NCBI RefSeq assembly: GCF_001713395.1
Contig: NZ_CP016450.1
Coordinates: forward strand, 1,240,001-1,304,000
Direction: 5' to 3'
Origin: Sinorhizobium sp. RAC02
GTDB taxonomy: Bacteria > Pseudomonadota > Alphaproteobacteria > Rhizobiales > Rhizobiaceae
Length of the DNA stretch: 64,000 nt
Position numbers and translations under genes: made by a program. Positions 36,880-46,315 of the stretch are shown one piece after another. Position 1 is the stretch's first letter, and the number at the start of each line of letters is the position of its first letter. The notes under the pieces were generated by a model. The model did not search any database and was not told the origin of the DNA. It saw only the letters and a list, made by a program, of their open reading frames with translations.

Positions 36880-37842
36880 ATGGCGGACATCGTCGGACTC
36901 GTCCTGCCGTTCTTCGGCATGATCCTGCTGGGCTATGTGGTCGCCCGGATCACCAAGCAGCCGGTCGAAGCGCTTGGCTGGCTCAACACTTTCATCATCT
37001 ATATCGCGCTGCCGGCGCTGTTCTTCAAACTGGTCGCAAAAACGCCGATCGAGCAGCTGACGCGCGTCGATTTCATCATCGCCAACATCAGCGCGACCTA
37101 TTTGGTTTTTGGACTGATCTTCGCCGTCGGTCTCTGGCTGCGCCGCGCCACTATCGGCGAGGCGACGATCCAGGGGCTTGCTGCCGCCTATGGCAATATC
37201 GGCTATATGGGGCCGGGGCTGGCGCTGCTCGCCTTCGGCGAGCCGGCGGCCGTGCCGGTGGCGCTGGTCTTCTGCTTCGAGAACATGCTGCATTTCATGG
37301 TGGCACCGGCGCTGATGGCCGTTGCTGGCGGCGAGAAACAGCCGGCACTCCAGATTGCCGTCGGAGTGTTGCGCAAGATCGTCACGCACCCGTTCATCAT
37401 CGCGACGGCGGCCGGGTTCGTCGCGGCCTTTGCCGGGTTCGAGGCGCCGGCGCCGCTGCAGCGGTTGATTGATTATCTGGCGCAGGCCGCAGCACCCTGC
37501 GCGCTCTTTGCCATGGGCGTAACACTGGCGCTGCGGCCGCTGAAGCGGGTGCCGGTGGAGATCGGCTATATCGTGCCGGCGAAATTGCTGCTGCTGCCGG
37601 TGACAATGTATCTGGTGCTCGGCTTTGCCGGCAATTTCGATCCGGTCTGGGTGTTCACGGCCGTGCTTCTGGCAGCGCTGCCGACGGCCACGAACGTCTT
37701 TGTCATCGGCCAGCAATATGGCGTGTGGCAGGAGCGGGCGTCGGCGACCATTCTTATCACCACCGTGCTGTCCGTCGCCACGGTGACGATCCTACTCTAT
37801 CTCATCAAATCAGGCCTGCTTGCGGGCGACCCGTTCCCGTAG
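36880..37842 (+). CDS. AEC family transporter (auxin efflux carrier type)
   Basis: Inner-membrane carrier of 320 residues with about ten hydrophobic helices in two inverted halves. The N-terminus MADIVGLVLPFFGMILLGYVVARI and AAYGNIGYMGPGLALLAFGE (unwound helix region) are typical of the AEC/Mem_trans family, whose bacterial members export or import carboxylates such as malonate or malate. The 3' end overlaps the convergent hydroxylase gene by 33 bp, both frames being genuine. The substrate is unknown. Confidence 0.85.
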   Translation: MADIVGLVLPFFGMILLGYVVARITKQPVEALGWLNTFIIYIALPALFFKLVAKTPIEQLTRVDFIIANISATYLVFGLIFAVGLWLRRATIGEATIQGLAAAYGNIGYMGPGLALLAFGEPAAVPVALVFCFENMLHFMVAPALMAVAGGEKQPALQIAVGVLRKIVTHPFIIATAAGFVAAFAGFEAPAPLQRLIDYLAQAAAPCALFAMGVTLALRPLKRVPVEIGYIVPAKLLLLPVTMYLVLGFAGNFDPVWVFTAVLLAALPTATNVFVIGQQYGVWQERASATILITTVLSVATVTILLYLIKSGLLAGDPFP

Positions 37843-39018
37843 GTTTTCGCGAAAGGCCTTCAGCGAGCCGAGCGGCTCAATGCCCTCGCGCATGACGATG
37901 CTGCGCAACGGCCCGAGCGCGGAAAGCAGGTGAAGGCCGGCCGAGCGCAGGAACTGCACGGGCAGGAAATCGGAAAGCAGGGAACGGTTCAGCAGGTCGA
38001 CACTGACCGTGCGGGAGCGGATATCGGCCTGCCGCTTGCGGTCAAATCGATCACCCACGCCACCATAGTTTGCCGGCTCATCAATTCCGATGAGATCTTT
38101 CAGCGCCATGATGTCGCGCAAGCTGAGATTGAGGCCCTGGGCGCCGATCGGCGGAAAGGCGTGCGCGGCCTCGCCGACCAGCACGAAACGGCCCTTGCCG
38201 AAATGATTGGCCGTCATGCCGGAAAGCGGAAAACTCTGGGCACTGCCTTCCACCGTGACCTTGCCGAGCATGGATTGCATGCGCTCCTCGACGGCGCGGC
38301 TGAGATCGGCGACGGAGAGTTCGCACAGGCGGTTCGCCTCCTTCGGCGGCAGCACCCAGACCAGGCTGGAGCGGCGGCTGGGCAGGGGAACCTGCGTGAA
38401 GGGGCCGCTTTCCGTGTGGAATTCCGTCGAGACATTGCCGTGCGGCCGCTCATGAGCAAAATTGAGCACGAGGGCGGATTGCGGATAGGACCAGGTGCGC
38501 ACGCTGATTCCGGCGCCGTCGCGGATGCGCGATTTCCTGCCATCCGCACCAACGACGAGGGCGGCGGTCACGCGTTCGCCGCTGTCGAGAGCCAATTCGA
38601 TACCGGTTTCGAAGCTGTTGGCGGCGGTGACACCGTCCTCCAGGCGCACGATATTGCCGTCGGCGGCGATGCGCGCATCGAGAATGTCGAGGAATGGCGC
38701 ATTCGGAATGTTGTAGCCGAAAGCCGGCAGGTCGACCTCGCTGGCGCGGAAAGCGACCGGCGGGGCACGCAGGAGGCGCGACGTGCCGTCAAGGATCTGC
38801 ATGGTTTCGAGCGCGGCGGCATGGCGCGCGAGGTCATCCCAAAGACCGAGTGTCTTCAGGAAGGCGATGGACTGGTCCATGAGGGCTGTGGTGCGGCCGT
38901 CTTTGGTGCGCGTGGGCGGGGCGATCAGCGCGATGCTGCGGCCCGAATCGGAAAGCGCTAGAGCCGCCAGGCTGCCGGCCAGGCCGGCGCCGACAATCGC
39001 GATATCGAACTGTCTCAT
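37810..39018 (-). CDS. UbiH/UbiF/Coq6 family FAD-dependent hydroxylase
   Basis: Flavoprotein hydroxylase of 402 residues, most likely for ring hydroxylation in ubiquinone synthesis. Motifs: GAGLAG at 10-15, the DG motif in VVGADGRKSRIR, and LVGEAAHAFPPIGAQGLNLSLRD where GE replaces the usual GD/GN. The start is the ATG at 39018 (RQFDIAIVGAGLAG); the frame stays open far upstream on the antisense of pcs, which is not coding. It overlaps the AEC gene tail to tail by 33 bp. Which ring position it hydroxylates cannot be told. Confidence 0.87.
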   Translation of the reverse strand: MRQFDIAIVGAGLAGSLAALALSDSGRSIALIAPPTRTKDGRTTALMDQSIAFLKTLGLWDDLARHAAALETMQILDGTSRLLRAPPVAFRASEVDLPAFGYNIPNAPFLDILDARIAADGNIVRLEDGVTAANSFETGIELALDSGERVTAALVVGADGRKSRIRDGAGISVRTWSYPQSALVLNFAHERPHGNVSTEFHTESGPFTQVPLPSRRSSLVWVLPPKEANRLCELSVADLSRAVEERMQSMLGKVTVEGSAQSFPLSGMTANHFGKGRFVLVGEAAHAFPPIGAQGLNLSLRDIMALKDLIGIDEPANYGGVGDRFDRKRQADIRSRTVSVDLLNRSLLSDFLPVQFLRSAGLHLLSALGPLRSIVMREGIEPLGSLKAFRENLRERVARKQA

Positions 39019-39267
39019 GACCGATCTCCGAAATATCAAAGTGTTACCCACAGATTTGCGGTGCTTGTACTTCGGGAAAGGTAGGCCGGCAAAGAGGCAA
39101 TTTCCATGGGGTGAATCGGCGCAGGGCAGAAACTCGCCTGGAAAGCGCCGGTTTTTCACTGGCGATGACGGGCAATCAATGCATATTACCGGCAGTGACC
39201 GCGCAAGAGGGCGTGCTCGGCGAGTTGCGGCCGAAGAAAAGCCCCAAGGGATGGACTGCGAACGGCA

Positions 39268-39990
39268 ATGAAGTTTTTCAACTACAAGCGCGTGCCCTAC
39301 GCGGAAATCCGTGCCTTTTCCGTCCATATCCTGACGGCATCCGGTTCGTTCCTCGCCTTTCTGGGTGTCGTCGCCGCCGCCGAGCATCGTTTCGTCGATA
39401 TGTTCTGGTGGCTTGGCCTGGCGTTGCTCGTCGATGGTATCGACGGGCCGATCGCCCGCAAGGTGCGTGTCAAGGAAGTGCTGCCGAACTGGTCCGGCGA
39501 TACGCTGGACAATGTCATCGACCACGTGACCTATGTGCTGCTGCCGGCCTTCGCGCTCTACCAGAGCGGCATGATCGGCGAGCCCTGGTCCTTCGTGGCG
39601 GCGGGCGCAATCGTGGTGTCGAGCGCGATCTACTATGCCGACATGGGCATGAAGACGGATGAGTATTTCTTCTCCGGCTTCCCGGTCGTCTGGAACATGG
39701 TGGTGTTCACGCTCTTCGTAATCCAGGCGAGCGAACTGACGGCATCGATCATCGTCTTCGTTTCCGTCTTCCTCACCTTCATGCCGATCAACTTCCTGCA
39801 TCCCGTGCGGGTCCAGCGGCTTCGGCCCATCAATCTCGCCGTCTTCTTCCTGTGGTCGCTGCTCAGCGGCTATGCGCTTCTCCTGCATTTCGATACGCCG
39901 GCCTGGGTTGTCTGGGGTGTCGTGGGCACGGGTCTCTACCTCTATGTCATCGGCGCCGTGCTGCAGGCGATTCCGAGCCTCGGCCGGTAA
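39268..39990 (+). CDS. pcs: Phosphatidylcholine synthase
   Basis: Membrane CDP-alcohol phosphatidyltransferase that condenses choline with CDP-diacylglycerol to phosphatidylcholine, a pathway typical of rhizobia, Brucella and Agrobacterium. Of 240 residues with eight hydrophobic helices; the Pcs-specific signature DG-x2-AR-x12-G-x3-D-x3-D is exact: Asp59-Gly60, Ala63-Arg64, Gly77, Asp81, Asp85. ATG 39268 follows CGAACGGCA. Substrate CDP-diacylglycerol comes from CdsA; choline must be imported. The gene is divergent from the hydroxylase and 21 bp upstream of the quinone oxidoreductase gene. Confidence 0.95.
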   Translation: MKFFNYKRVPYAEIRAFSVHILTASGSFLAFLGVVAAAEHRFVDMFWWLGLALLVDGIDGPIARKVRVKEVLPNWSGDTLDNVIDHVTYVLLPAFALYQSGMIGEPWSFVAAGAIVVSSAIYYADMGMKTDEYFFSGFPVVWNMVVFTLFVIQASELTASIIVFVSVFLTFMPINFLHPVRVQRLRPINLAVFFLWSLLSGYALLLHFDTPAWVVWGVVGTGLYLYVIGAVLQAIPSLGR

Positions 39991-40011
39991 CAGAACAATC
40001 GGGAGATAAGC

Positions 40012-40983
40012 ATGACCAAGGCGATCGTCATCCGCAGTCTCGGCGGCCCCGACGTGCTGAAGCTCGAGGAGGTCGCGCTCGATGCTCCAGGTCCGGGCGA
40101 AGTGCAGATCAGGCAGGCCGCGGTCGGGCTCAACTTCATCGACGTCTATTTTCGCACCGGCCTCTACAAGGCGGAACCACCGTTCATTCCGGGCAAGGAA
40201 GGTGCGGGCACGATCACGGCACTCGGCGGGGGTGTCACGGATTTTGCCATCGGCGACCGCGTGGCCTATGCCTCGGCGGACGGCGCCTATGCGGCCGAGC
40301 GGAACGTCGCGACGAAACATCTGGTGAAGGTGCCGGACGGCATTTCGCTCGAAACGGCGGCGGCGATGATGCTGAAGGGCATGACGGCGCAATATCTGCT
40401 GCTCCAGACCTATCAGGTGAAGCCCGGCAGCGTGATCCTGTTTCATGCCGCAGCAGGCGGTGTCGGCCTTATCGCCGGACAATGGGCGAAGGCGCTCGGC
40501 GCAACGGTGATCGGGACGGCCGGTTCGCAGGCCAAGATCGATCTGGCGCTCGCGCATGGCTACGACCATGTCATCAACTACGGCACGGAAGACTTTTCCG
40601 CACGGGTGCGTGAACTGACGGACGGCGCGGGTGTCGACGTCGTCTACGATTCCGTCGGCAAGGATACGTTCCCGAAATCGCTGGATTGCCTGAAGCCGCG
40701 CGGCCTGTTCGTCAGCTTCGGCAATTCCTCCGGGCCGGTCGATGCCTTCAACATGGGCTTGCTTGCGCAGAAAGGCTCGCTCTACGCGACGCGGCCGACA
40801 CTCTTCGCTTACATTGCGACGCGCGCCGCACTCGATGCATGTGCAAACTCGCTCTTTGATATTGTGCAAAGCAACAAAGTGCGTATCAATATTCATCAGA
40901 CTTATCCGTTGGCCGAGGCCGGCCGAGCGCACACGGATCTGGAAGCAAGAAAAACGAGTGGAACGACATTGCTCATTCCCTGA
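40012..40983 (+). CDS. Quinone oxidoreductase (zeta-crystallin type)
   Basis: Zinc-independent medium-chain dehydrogenase/reductase of 323 residues, QOR family; NADPH-dependent one-electron reduction of quinones. The catalytic domain begins TKAIVIRSLGGPDVLKLEEV and has VGLNFIDVYFRTGLY; the nucleotide fold motif HAAAGGVGLIAGQWAKALGA is at about 144-163. No structural zinc cysteines are seen. ATG 40012 has GGGAG upstream. It lies 21 bp after pcs, so may share its transcript; a functional link is not evident. Confidence 0.9.
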   Translation: MTKAIVIRSLGGPDVLKLEEVALDAPGPGEVQIRQAAVGLNFIDVYFRTGLYKAEPPFIPGKEGAGTITALGGGVTDFAIGDRVAYASADGAYAAERNVATKHLVKVPDGISLETAAAMMLKGMTAQYLLLQTYQVKPGSVILFHAAAGGVGLIAGQWAKALGATVIGTAGSQAKIDLALAHGYDHVINYGTEDFSARVRELTDGAGVDVVYDSVGKDTFPKSLDCLKPRGLFVSFGNSSGPVDAFNMGLLAQKGSLYATRPTLFAYIATRAALDACANSLFDIVQSNKVRINIHQTYPLAEAGRAHTDLEARKTSGTTLLIP

Positions 40984-41012
40984 CACGACCCGAACGGGCG
41001 GCAAGGGCTGAG

Positions 41013-42611
41013 ATGGCAGGAAAGAGGGGCAGAGTGTCAGCCGTTGGAGCATCCGGGGGCAGGGGCAGCGCATTGCTGGCTGCCCGCAGCCTGACAAAGC
41101 TATTCGGTTCGTTTGCCGCGTGTAACGGCATCGACCTAGAGATTCAGCCCGGAGAAATCCACGCCCTTTTGGGCGAAAACGGTGCGGGCAAATCCACCCT
41201 CGTCAAAATGCTTTTTGGCGTGTTGGCGCCGACCAGCGGCGACATCCTGTGGAAGGGCGAACCCGTCCGCATACCAAGCCCCGGTGCTGCGCGCCGCCTC
41301 GGCATCGGCATGGTTTTCCAGCATTTTTCGCTGTTCGAGGCTCTGACGGTCGCGGAGAATATCGCGCTGTCTCTGAGCCCCGGCATTTCACTATCGAAGG
41401 TGGCGGAAGAGGCCTCGCGCCTGTCGCATCTCTACGGCCTGCCCCTCGATCCGAAGGCCCATGTCGCCGATCTCTCGGTTGGCGAGCGCCAGCGCATCGA
41501 GATCGTGCGGGCGCTGTTGCAGAACCCGGAACTGATCATCCTCGACGAGCCGACCTCCGTGTTGACGCCGCAGGAGGCCGACCGGCTGTTCGAGACGCTC
41601 GCCAAGCTGAAGGCCGAGGGGCGCTCGGTGCTTTATATCAGTCACCGGCTGGAAGAGGTGCAGCGCATCTGCGACCGCGCGACGGTGCTGCGCCACGGCA
41701 AGGTGACCGGCGCCTGTGATCCGCGCCAGGAAACCCCGGCGTCGCTGGCCCGCATGATGGTCGGCAGCGATGTCGCCTCCGTGACGGCGGCCGGCACCAA
41801 CACCAAGGGCGAGGTCCTGCTCGAAGCCCGACATCTCAGCGTGCCGGCGCGCACGCCCTTTGCCGTTACGCTGAAGAATGTCTGTCTCAAGGTGCGGGGC
41901 GGCGAGGTTCTGGCCATCGCCGGCGTCGCCGGCAACGGCCAGGGTGAGCTTTTCGATACGCTTTCCGGCGAGTATCCGGCGGCGGATGCGTCGGCCGTCT
42001 TCATTCGCGGCAAGGCCGCCGGCAATCTCGGCATCACGGCGCGGCGCCTGATGGGCGCGGGCTTTGTGCCGGAGGAACGCCATGGCCATGCGGCCGTTCC
42101 GGCGCTGCCGCTCTCCGACAACCTCGTTCTGGCGCGCAGCCAGTCAGACCGGAAAACCTTTCTGGCCGCCGGCCTGCTCGGCATCATCCGCCAGGCCGTC
42201 GTGCGCATCGCCTCGAAGCGCATTTCCGAAACGATGGACGTGCGCAAGAGCGGCGAGAACCCGGCGGCCGGCTCGCTGTCGGGCGGCAATCTGCAAAAAT
42301 ACATTGTCGGCCGCGAACTCGACCGTCAACCGGCGGTGCTGATCGTCAACCAGCCGACCTGGGGCGTGGATGCCGGTGCTGCAAGCCGTATCCGTCAGGC
42401 GTTGGTCGATCTCGCGAAATCCGGTTCGGCGGTGCTGGTGATCAGCCAGGACCTCGACGAAATCTTTGAAGTCGCCACCGAAATCGCCGTCGTCAACGAG
42501 GGGCGGCTTTCCGATGCTTACCCGGCTCATGAACTGACACGCGAAAAGATCGGCCTGCTCATGGGTGGCATGTACGGCAAGACGGAAGGCGAGGTAACCC
42601 ATGCGCATTGA
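41013..42611 (+). CDS. ABC transporter ATP-binding protein, BMP-type nucleoside/purine importer
   Basis: Dual ATPase of a sugar-type (CUT2-like) importer for nucleosides or purines. Of 532 residues: ABC domain 1 with Walker A GENGAGKST at 54-62 and signature LSVGERQRIEI; ABC domain 2 with a divergent Walker A (GVAGNGQGELF) and signature LSGGNLQKYIVGREL, as usual in this family where the second site is degenerate. It starts a four-gene operon with two permeases and a BMP-family binding protein; the stop overlaps the next start by 11 bp. The substrate class is inferred from the BMP partner. Confidence 0.9.
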   Translation: MAGKRGRVSAVGASGGRGSALLAARSLTKLFGSFAACNGIDLEIQPGEIHALLGENGAGKSTLVKMLFGVLAPTSGDILWKGEPVRIPSPGAARRLGIGMVFQHFSLFEALTVAENIALSLSPGISLSKVAEEASRLSHLYGLPLDPKAHVADLSVGERQRIEIVRALLQNPELIILDEPTSVLTPQEADRLFETLAKLKAEGRSVLYISHRLEEVQRICDRATVLRHGKVTGACDPRQETPASLARMMVGSDVASVTAAGTNTKGEVLLEARHLSVPARTPFAVTLKNVCLKVRGGEVLAIAGVAGNGQGELFDTLSGEYPAADASAVFIRGKAAGNLGITARRLMGAGFVPEERHGHAAVPALPLSDNLVLARSQSDRKTFLAAGLLGIIRQAVVRIASKRISETMDVRKSGENPAAGSLSGGNLQKYIVGRELDRQPAVLIVNQPTWGVDAGAASRIRQALVDLAKSGSAVLVISQDLDEIFEVATEIAVVNEGRLSDAYPAHELTREKIGLLMGGMYGKTEGEVTHAH

Positions 42612-43692
42612 ACTTGAAAAGCGCGCCAATCCCTCGACGCTGTTCTCCATCCTGTCGCCGTTCATCGCGCTGGCGCTGACCATCGTTGCCGGCGGCATCA
42701 TGTTCGCGCTTCTTGGCAAAAGCCCGACATCGGCGCTCTACAGCTTCTTCATCGAACCGCTGCTCGACGTCTGGTCGCTGCACGAGATCGCCATCAAGGC
42801 AGCGCCGCTGGTCCTGATCGGCGCCGGCCTTTCGATCTGCTACCGTTCGAACAACTGGAACATCGGCGCCGAGGGACAGTTCATCGCGGGCGCCATTGCG
42901 GGCGCCATCGTGCCCGTGGTCTTCCATGAATGGCATTCTTCGCTCGTCCTGCCCCTGATGCTGATCTTCGGCATGATCGGCGGCGCGCTCTATGCCGGCA
43001 TTCCTGCCTTCCTCAAGGCGCATATGAACACCAACGAGATCCTGACGAGCCTGATGCTGGTCTATATCGCCCAGCTCTTCCTCGACTGGCTGGTGCGTGG
43101 ACCCTGGCGCAGCCCGGATGCCTATAATTTCCCGGTAACGCGGGATTTCGCGCCGGAAGCGATCCTGCCGGAAATGATCGCGTCGGGCCGCGCCAATCTC
43201 GGCTTCGCCTTTGCCGTCATCGCCGCCATCGGGCTGTGGATCATGATGCGCTACACGCTGAAGGGTTTCGAGATCACCGTGCTCGGCCAATCGGAGCGGG
43301 CAGGGCGTTTTGCCGGCTTCTCGTCCAAGCGCATGATCTGGTTCTCGATGCTGCTCTCCGGCGCTTTCGCTGGTCTTGCCGGCATTTCGGAGGTCAGCGG
43401 CACCATCGGCAAGCTGCAACCGATCATCTCGCCCGGCTATGGCTTCACCGCAATCATCGTCGCCTTTCTTGGCCGCCTCAATCCGCTCGGCATCGTTGCG
43501 GCCGGTTTGTTCCTGGCGCTGACCTATGTGGGTGGCGAGGCGGTGCAGCTGACGCTGAGCGTCTCCGACAAGGTCACGCGTGTCTTCCAGGGCCTGCTGC
43601 TGTTCTTCGTGCTCTCCTGCGACACGCTGATCCAGTACAAGATCCGGCTGGTCTTCTCCCGCTTCCGCCAATCCAGCGAAGGAGCGCACTGA
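42601..43692 (+). CDS. ABC transporter permease 1, BMP-type nucleoside/purine importer
   Basis: BPD_transp_2 family permease of 363 residues with about ten hydrophobic helices. Conserved stretches are GLSICYRSNNWNIGAEGQFIAG, HMNTNEILTSLMLVYIAQL and GYGFTAIIVAFLGRLNPLGI, as in YufP/NupB. ATG 42601 lies within the end of the ATPase gene; its stop overlaps the start of permease 2 by one base (TGATG). It forms a heterodimer with permease 2. Confidence 0.9.
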   Translation: MRIELEKRANPSTLFSILSPFIALALTIVAGGIMFALLGKSPTSALYSFFIEPLLDVWSLHEIAIKAAPLVLIGAGLSICYRSNNWNIGAEGQFIAGAIAGAIVPVVFHEWHSSLVLPLMLIFGMIGGALYAGIPAFLKAHMNTNEILTSLMLVYIAQLFLDWLVRGPWRSPDAYNFPVTRDFAPEAILPEMIASGRANLGFAFAVIAAIGLWIMMRYTLKGFEITVLGQSERAGRFAGFSSKRMIWFSMLLSGAFAGLAGISEVSGTIGKLQPIISPGYGFTAIIVAFLGRLNPLGIVAAGLFLALTYVGGEAVQLTLSVSDKVTRVFQGLLLFFVLSCDTLIQYKIRLVFSRFRQSSEGAH

Positions 43693-44612
43693 TGGGTATC
43701 ATCGAAGCGATCCTGCTCACCGTCATCACCGCGGCGACGCCGCTAGTGCTGGCCTCGCTCGGCGAGCTCGTTGCCGAACGGTCGGGCGTGCTCAATCTCG
43801 GCGTCGAGGGCATGATGGTGATGGGGGCTGTGCTCGCCTTCGCCGCAACGCAGGCGACGGGCTCGCCCTATATCGGCATCCTTGCCGGCATTGCCTGCGG
43901 CGCGCTGTTCTCGCTGCTGTTCGGCTTCCTGACGCTGACGCTCGTCGCCAACCAGGTGGCGACGGGTCTGGCGCTCACCATTCTTGGTCTGGGCGTATCC
44001 GGCCAGATCGGCGAGCCCTATGTCGGCATGTCGGGCATCAAGCTGCAACCGATCGTCATTCCGCTGCTGTCCGATATCCCGTTCCTGGGACCGCTGCTGT
44101 TCAAGCAGGATCTGATCTTCTACCTGTCGATCGCGCTGGTCTTCGGCGTGAACTGGTTCCTGTTCAAGAGCCGCGCCGGCCTGAAGCTGCGCGCCATCGG
44201 CGACAGCCATGGCTCGGCCCATGCGCTCGGCATCCATGTCATCCGCACGCGCTATCTCGCCGTGATGTTCGGCGGCGCCTGTGCCGGTCTTGCCGGTGCG
44301 CAGCTGTCGCTCGTCTATACGCCGCAGTGGGTGGAAAACATGTCGGCCGGGCGCGGCTGGATCGCGCTGGCGCTCGTCGTCTTCGCCTCGTGGCGGCCCT
44401 GGCGGCTGCTGGCGGGCGGTTATCTCTTCGGCGCGGTGTCGATCAGCCAGCTGCACGCTCAGGCGCTCGGCATCGGCATCCCGTCGCAGTTCCTGTCGGC
44501 TCTTCCCTATCTCGCCACGATTATCGTACTAATCCTGATATCACACAATCGGCGCATGACGCTGATCAACACGCCTGCCTCTCTCGGCAAGCCGTTTGTG
44601 CCCGATCGGTGA
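43692..44612 (+). CDS. ABC transporter permease 2, BMP-type nucleoside/purine importer
   Basis: BPD_transp_2 permease of 306 residues, partner of permease 1. It begins MGIIEAILLTVITAATPLVLASLGELVAERSGVLNLGVEGMMVMGA, a family hallmark (ERSGVLNLGVEGMM), and carries FKSRAGLKLRAIGDSHGSAHALGI in the cytoplasmic loop. The start at 43692 overlaps the permease 1 stop; longer in-frame starts would run inside permease 1 and are rejected. The binding-protein gene follows after 44 bp. Confidence 0.9.
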   Translation: MGIIEAILLTVITAATPLVLASLGELVAERSGVLNLGVEGMMVMGAVLAFAATQATGSPYIGILAGIACGALFSLLFGFLTLTLVANQVATGLALTILGLGVSGQIGEPYVGMSGIKLQPIVIPLLSDIPFLGPLLFKQDLIFYLSIALVFGVNWFLFKSRAGLKLRAIGDSHGSAHALGIHVIRTRYLAVMFGGACAGLAGAQLSLVYTPQWVENMSAGRGWIALALVVFASWRPWRLLAGGYLFGAVSISQLHAQALGIGIPSQFLSALPYLATIIVLILISHNRRMTLINTPASLGKPFVPDR

Positions 44613-44656
44613 GAAGAACAAGAAGAAACAACCACTCCTAACCTACAGAGGATAAA

Positions 44657-45727
44657 ATGAAGAAAATCATTCTCGCTCTCGCCACGTCGGCCGCCGTTCT
44701 CGGCTTTGCCGCCGCAGCCAGCGCCCAGGATACAACAAAGATCTGCTTTATCTATGTCGGCTCCAAGACCGATGGCGGCTGGACCCAGGCGCACGATATC
44801 GGCCGCCAGGCGCTCCAGGCGGAGTTCGGCGACAAGATCGAAACGCCGTTCCTCGAAAACGTTCCGGAAGGCCCGGATGCCGAGCGCGCGATCGAGCGCA
44901 TGGCCCGCTCCGGCTGCGCGCTGGTCTTCACCACCTCGTTCGGCTTCATGGACGCCACGATCAAGGTTGCGGAAAAGTTCCCGGACGTGAAGTTCGAGCA
45001 TGCGACGGGCTTCAAGTCGGCCGCCAATGTCGGCACCTACAATGCGCGCTTCTATGAAGGCCGCTACATTCAGGGCGTGATTGCCGCGAAGATGTCCCAA
45101 AAGGGCGTTGCCGGCTATATCGCCTCGTTCCCGATCCCGGAAGTCGTGATGGGCATCAACTCCTTCGTTCACGGCGCCCAGTCGATCAACCCGGACTTCA
45201 AGGTCAAGGTCATCTGGGCCAACACCTGGTTCGACCCCGGCAAGGAAGCCGACGCGGCCAAGGCGTTGATCGACCAGGGCGTCGACATCCTGACGCAGCA
45301 CACCGACACCACCGCGCCGATGCAGGTCGCGGCCGAGCGCGGCATCAAGGCCTTCGGCCAGGCGTCGGACATGATCAAGGCAGGCCCGGAGACGCAGCTG
45401 ACGGCGATCGTCGACACCTGGGGCGCCTACTACATCAAGCGCACCAAGGCCGTTCTCGACGGCACCTGGAAGCCTGAACCGGTCTGGGACGGCCTGAAGG
45501 ACGGTATTCTCACCATGGCGCCCTACACCAACATGCCGGATGACGTGAAGAAGCTGGCGGAAGAGGCGGAAGCCAAGATCCGCTCGGGCGAACTGCACCC
45601 GTTCACCGGCCCGATCAAGAAGCAGGACGGTTCGGACTGGCTTGCTGCCGGCGCCGTCTCCGACGACGGCACGCTGCTCGGCATGAATTTTTACATCGCC
45701 GGCGTGGACGATCAGCTGCCGAAGTAA
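44657..45727 (+). CDS. BMP family ABC transporter substrate-binding protein
   Basis: Periplasmic binding protein of 356 residues, related to PnrA/TmpC and NupN-type nucleoside receptors. The signal peptide is cleaved after Ala23 (ASA before QDTTK); there is no lipobox cysteine, so it is soluble and not a lipoprotein. Family motifs: VGSKTDGGWTQAHDIGRQAL, FTTSFGFMDA, NVGTYNARFYEGRYIQGVIAA. Purine nucleosides are the most likely ligands for BMP proteins, but other ligands occur. A strong terminator ends the operon. Confidence 0.92.
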   Translation: MKKIILALATSAAVLGFAAAASAQDTTKICFIYVGSKTDGGWTQAHDIGRQALQAEFGDKIETPFLENVPEGPDAERAIERMARSGCALVFTTSFGFMDATIKVAEKFPDVKFEHATGFKSAANVGTYNARFYEGRYIQGVIAAKMSQKGVAGYIASFPIPEVVMGINSFVHGAQSINPDFKVKVIWANTWFDPGKEADAAKALIDQGVDILTQHTDTTAPMQVAAERGIKAFGQASDMIKAGPETQLTAIVDTWGAYYIKRTKAVLDGTWKPEPVWDGLKDGILTMAPYTNMPDDVKKLAEEAEAKIRSGELHPFTGPIKKQDGSDWLAAGAVSDDGTLLGMNFYIAGVDDQLPK

Positions 45728-45750
45728 GCGGCAGAGCACGGAACATGAGA

Positions 45751-45777
45751 AAGGCGCCCCGTTCGGGGCGCCTTTTG
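45751..45777 (+). terminator. Rho-independent terminator after BMP operon
   Basis: Stem AAGGCGCCCC (45751-45760) with GGGGCGCCTT (45765-45774) closes GTTC and is followed by TTGTTTG. A weaker second role for the convergent hspQ transcript is possible. Confidence 0.9.
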
Positions 45778-45827
45778 TTTGTGGCAGGAGAATTCCTGTC
45801 AAAGCTGCTGCGGGGACGAGAGGACGG

Positions 45828-46160
45828 CTAGTGGAAGATGCCGCTCTGTTCCTTCCAGCGATAATGCCCTTCTTCGCCATCCATCAGGGCGCGAACTTGC
45901 GGATGACGGATCGGCTTGTCGCTGTCGTCGGCCACGAGATTCTGCTCGGAGACATAGGCGACATACTCCGAATCGTCGTTTTCCGCGAAGAGATGGTAGA
46001 AGGGCTGATCCTTCGAGGGCCGGATTTCGGCCGGAATGGCGTTCCACCACTCTTCCGTGTTGGAGAATTCCGGATCGACATCGAAGATCACGCCACGGAA
46101 GGGAAAAACCTTGTGGCGGACCACGTCGCCGATTGCAAATTTTGCGTCACGCATCTTCAT
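45828..46160 (-). CDS. hspQ: Heat shock protein HspQ
   Basis: Small protein of 110 residues of the HspQ/YccV family, a hemimethylated-DNA-binding protein in older names and a Lon specificity factor in enterobacteria. Motifs: FAIGDVVRHKVFPFRGVIFDVDPEFSNTEEWWNAIP and PFYHLFAENDDSEYVAYVSEQNL. ATG 46160 is used; a second ATG two codons later (46154) is possible. It is convergent with the BMP operon and divergent from the coiled-coil gene. Regulation by heat shock is not visible in the sequence. Confidence 0.92.
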   Translation of the reverse strand: MKMRDAKFAIGDVVRHKVFPFRGVIFDVDPEFSNTEEWWNAIPAEIRPSKDQPFYHLFAENDDSEYVAYVSEQNLVADDSDKPIRHPQVRALMDGEEGHYRWKEQSGIFH

Positions 46161-46315
46161 GGCGTACCTACCTTTCCCTGCATATTTGGGTAATTGCGCA
46201 AAAACATCAATAGTTCCGCCTCTTCATACGTTCTTCATGCAGAGGTTTGCGGTGCTTGCGCGCCCATGCGTTTCGGCGTACCTCGAAGGGCAACGTCTCA
46301 GGCGGGTTGGATGGC

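Noticed and set aside
39019..41097. Long N-terminal extension of the hydroxylase frame
   Set aside because: Covers pcs and the oxidoreductase in antisense; the FAD-binding motif starts right after the ATG at 39018.
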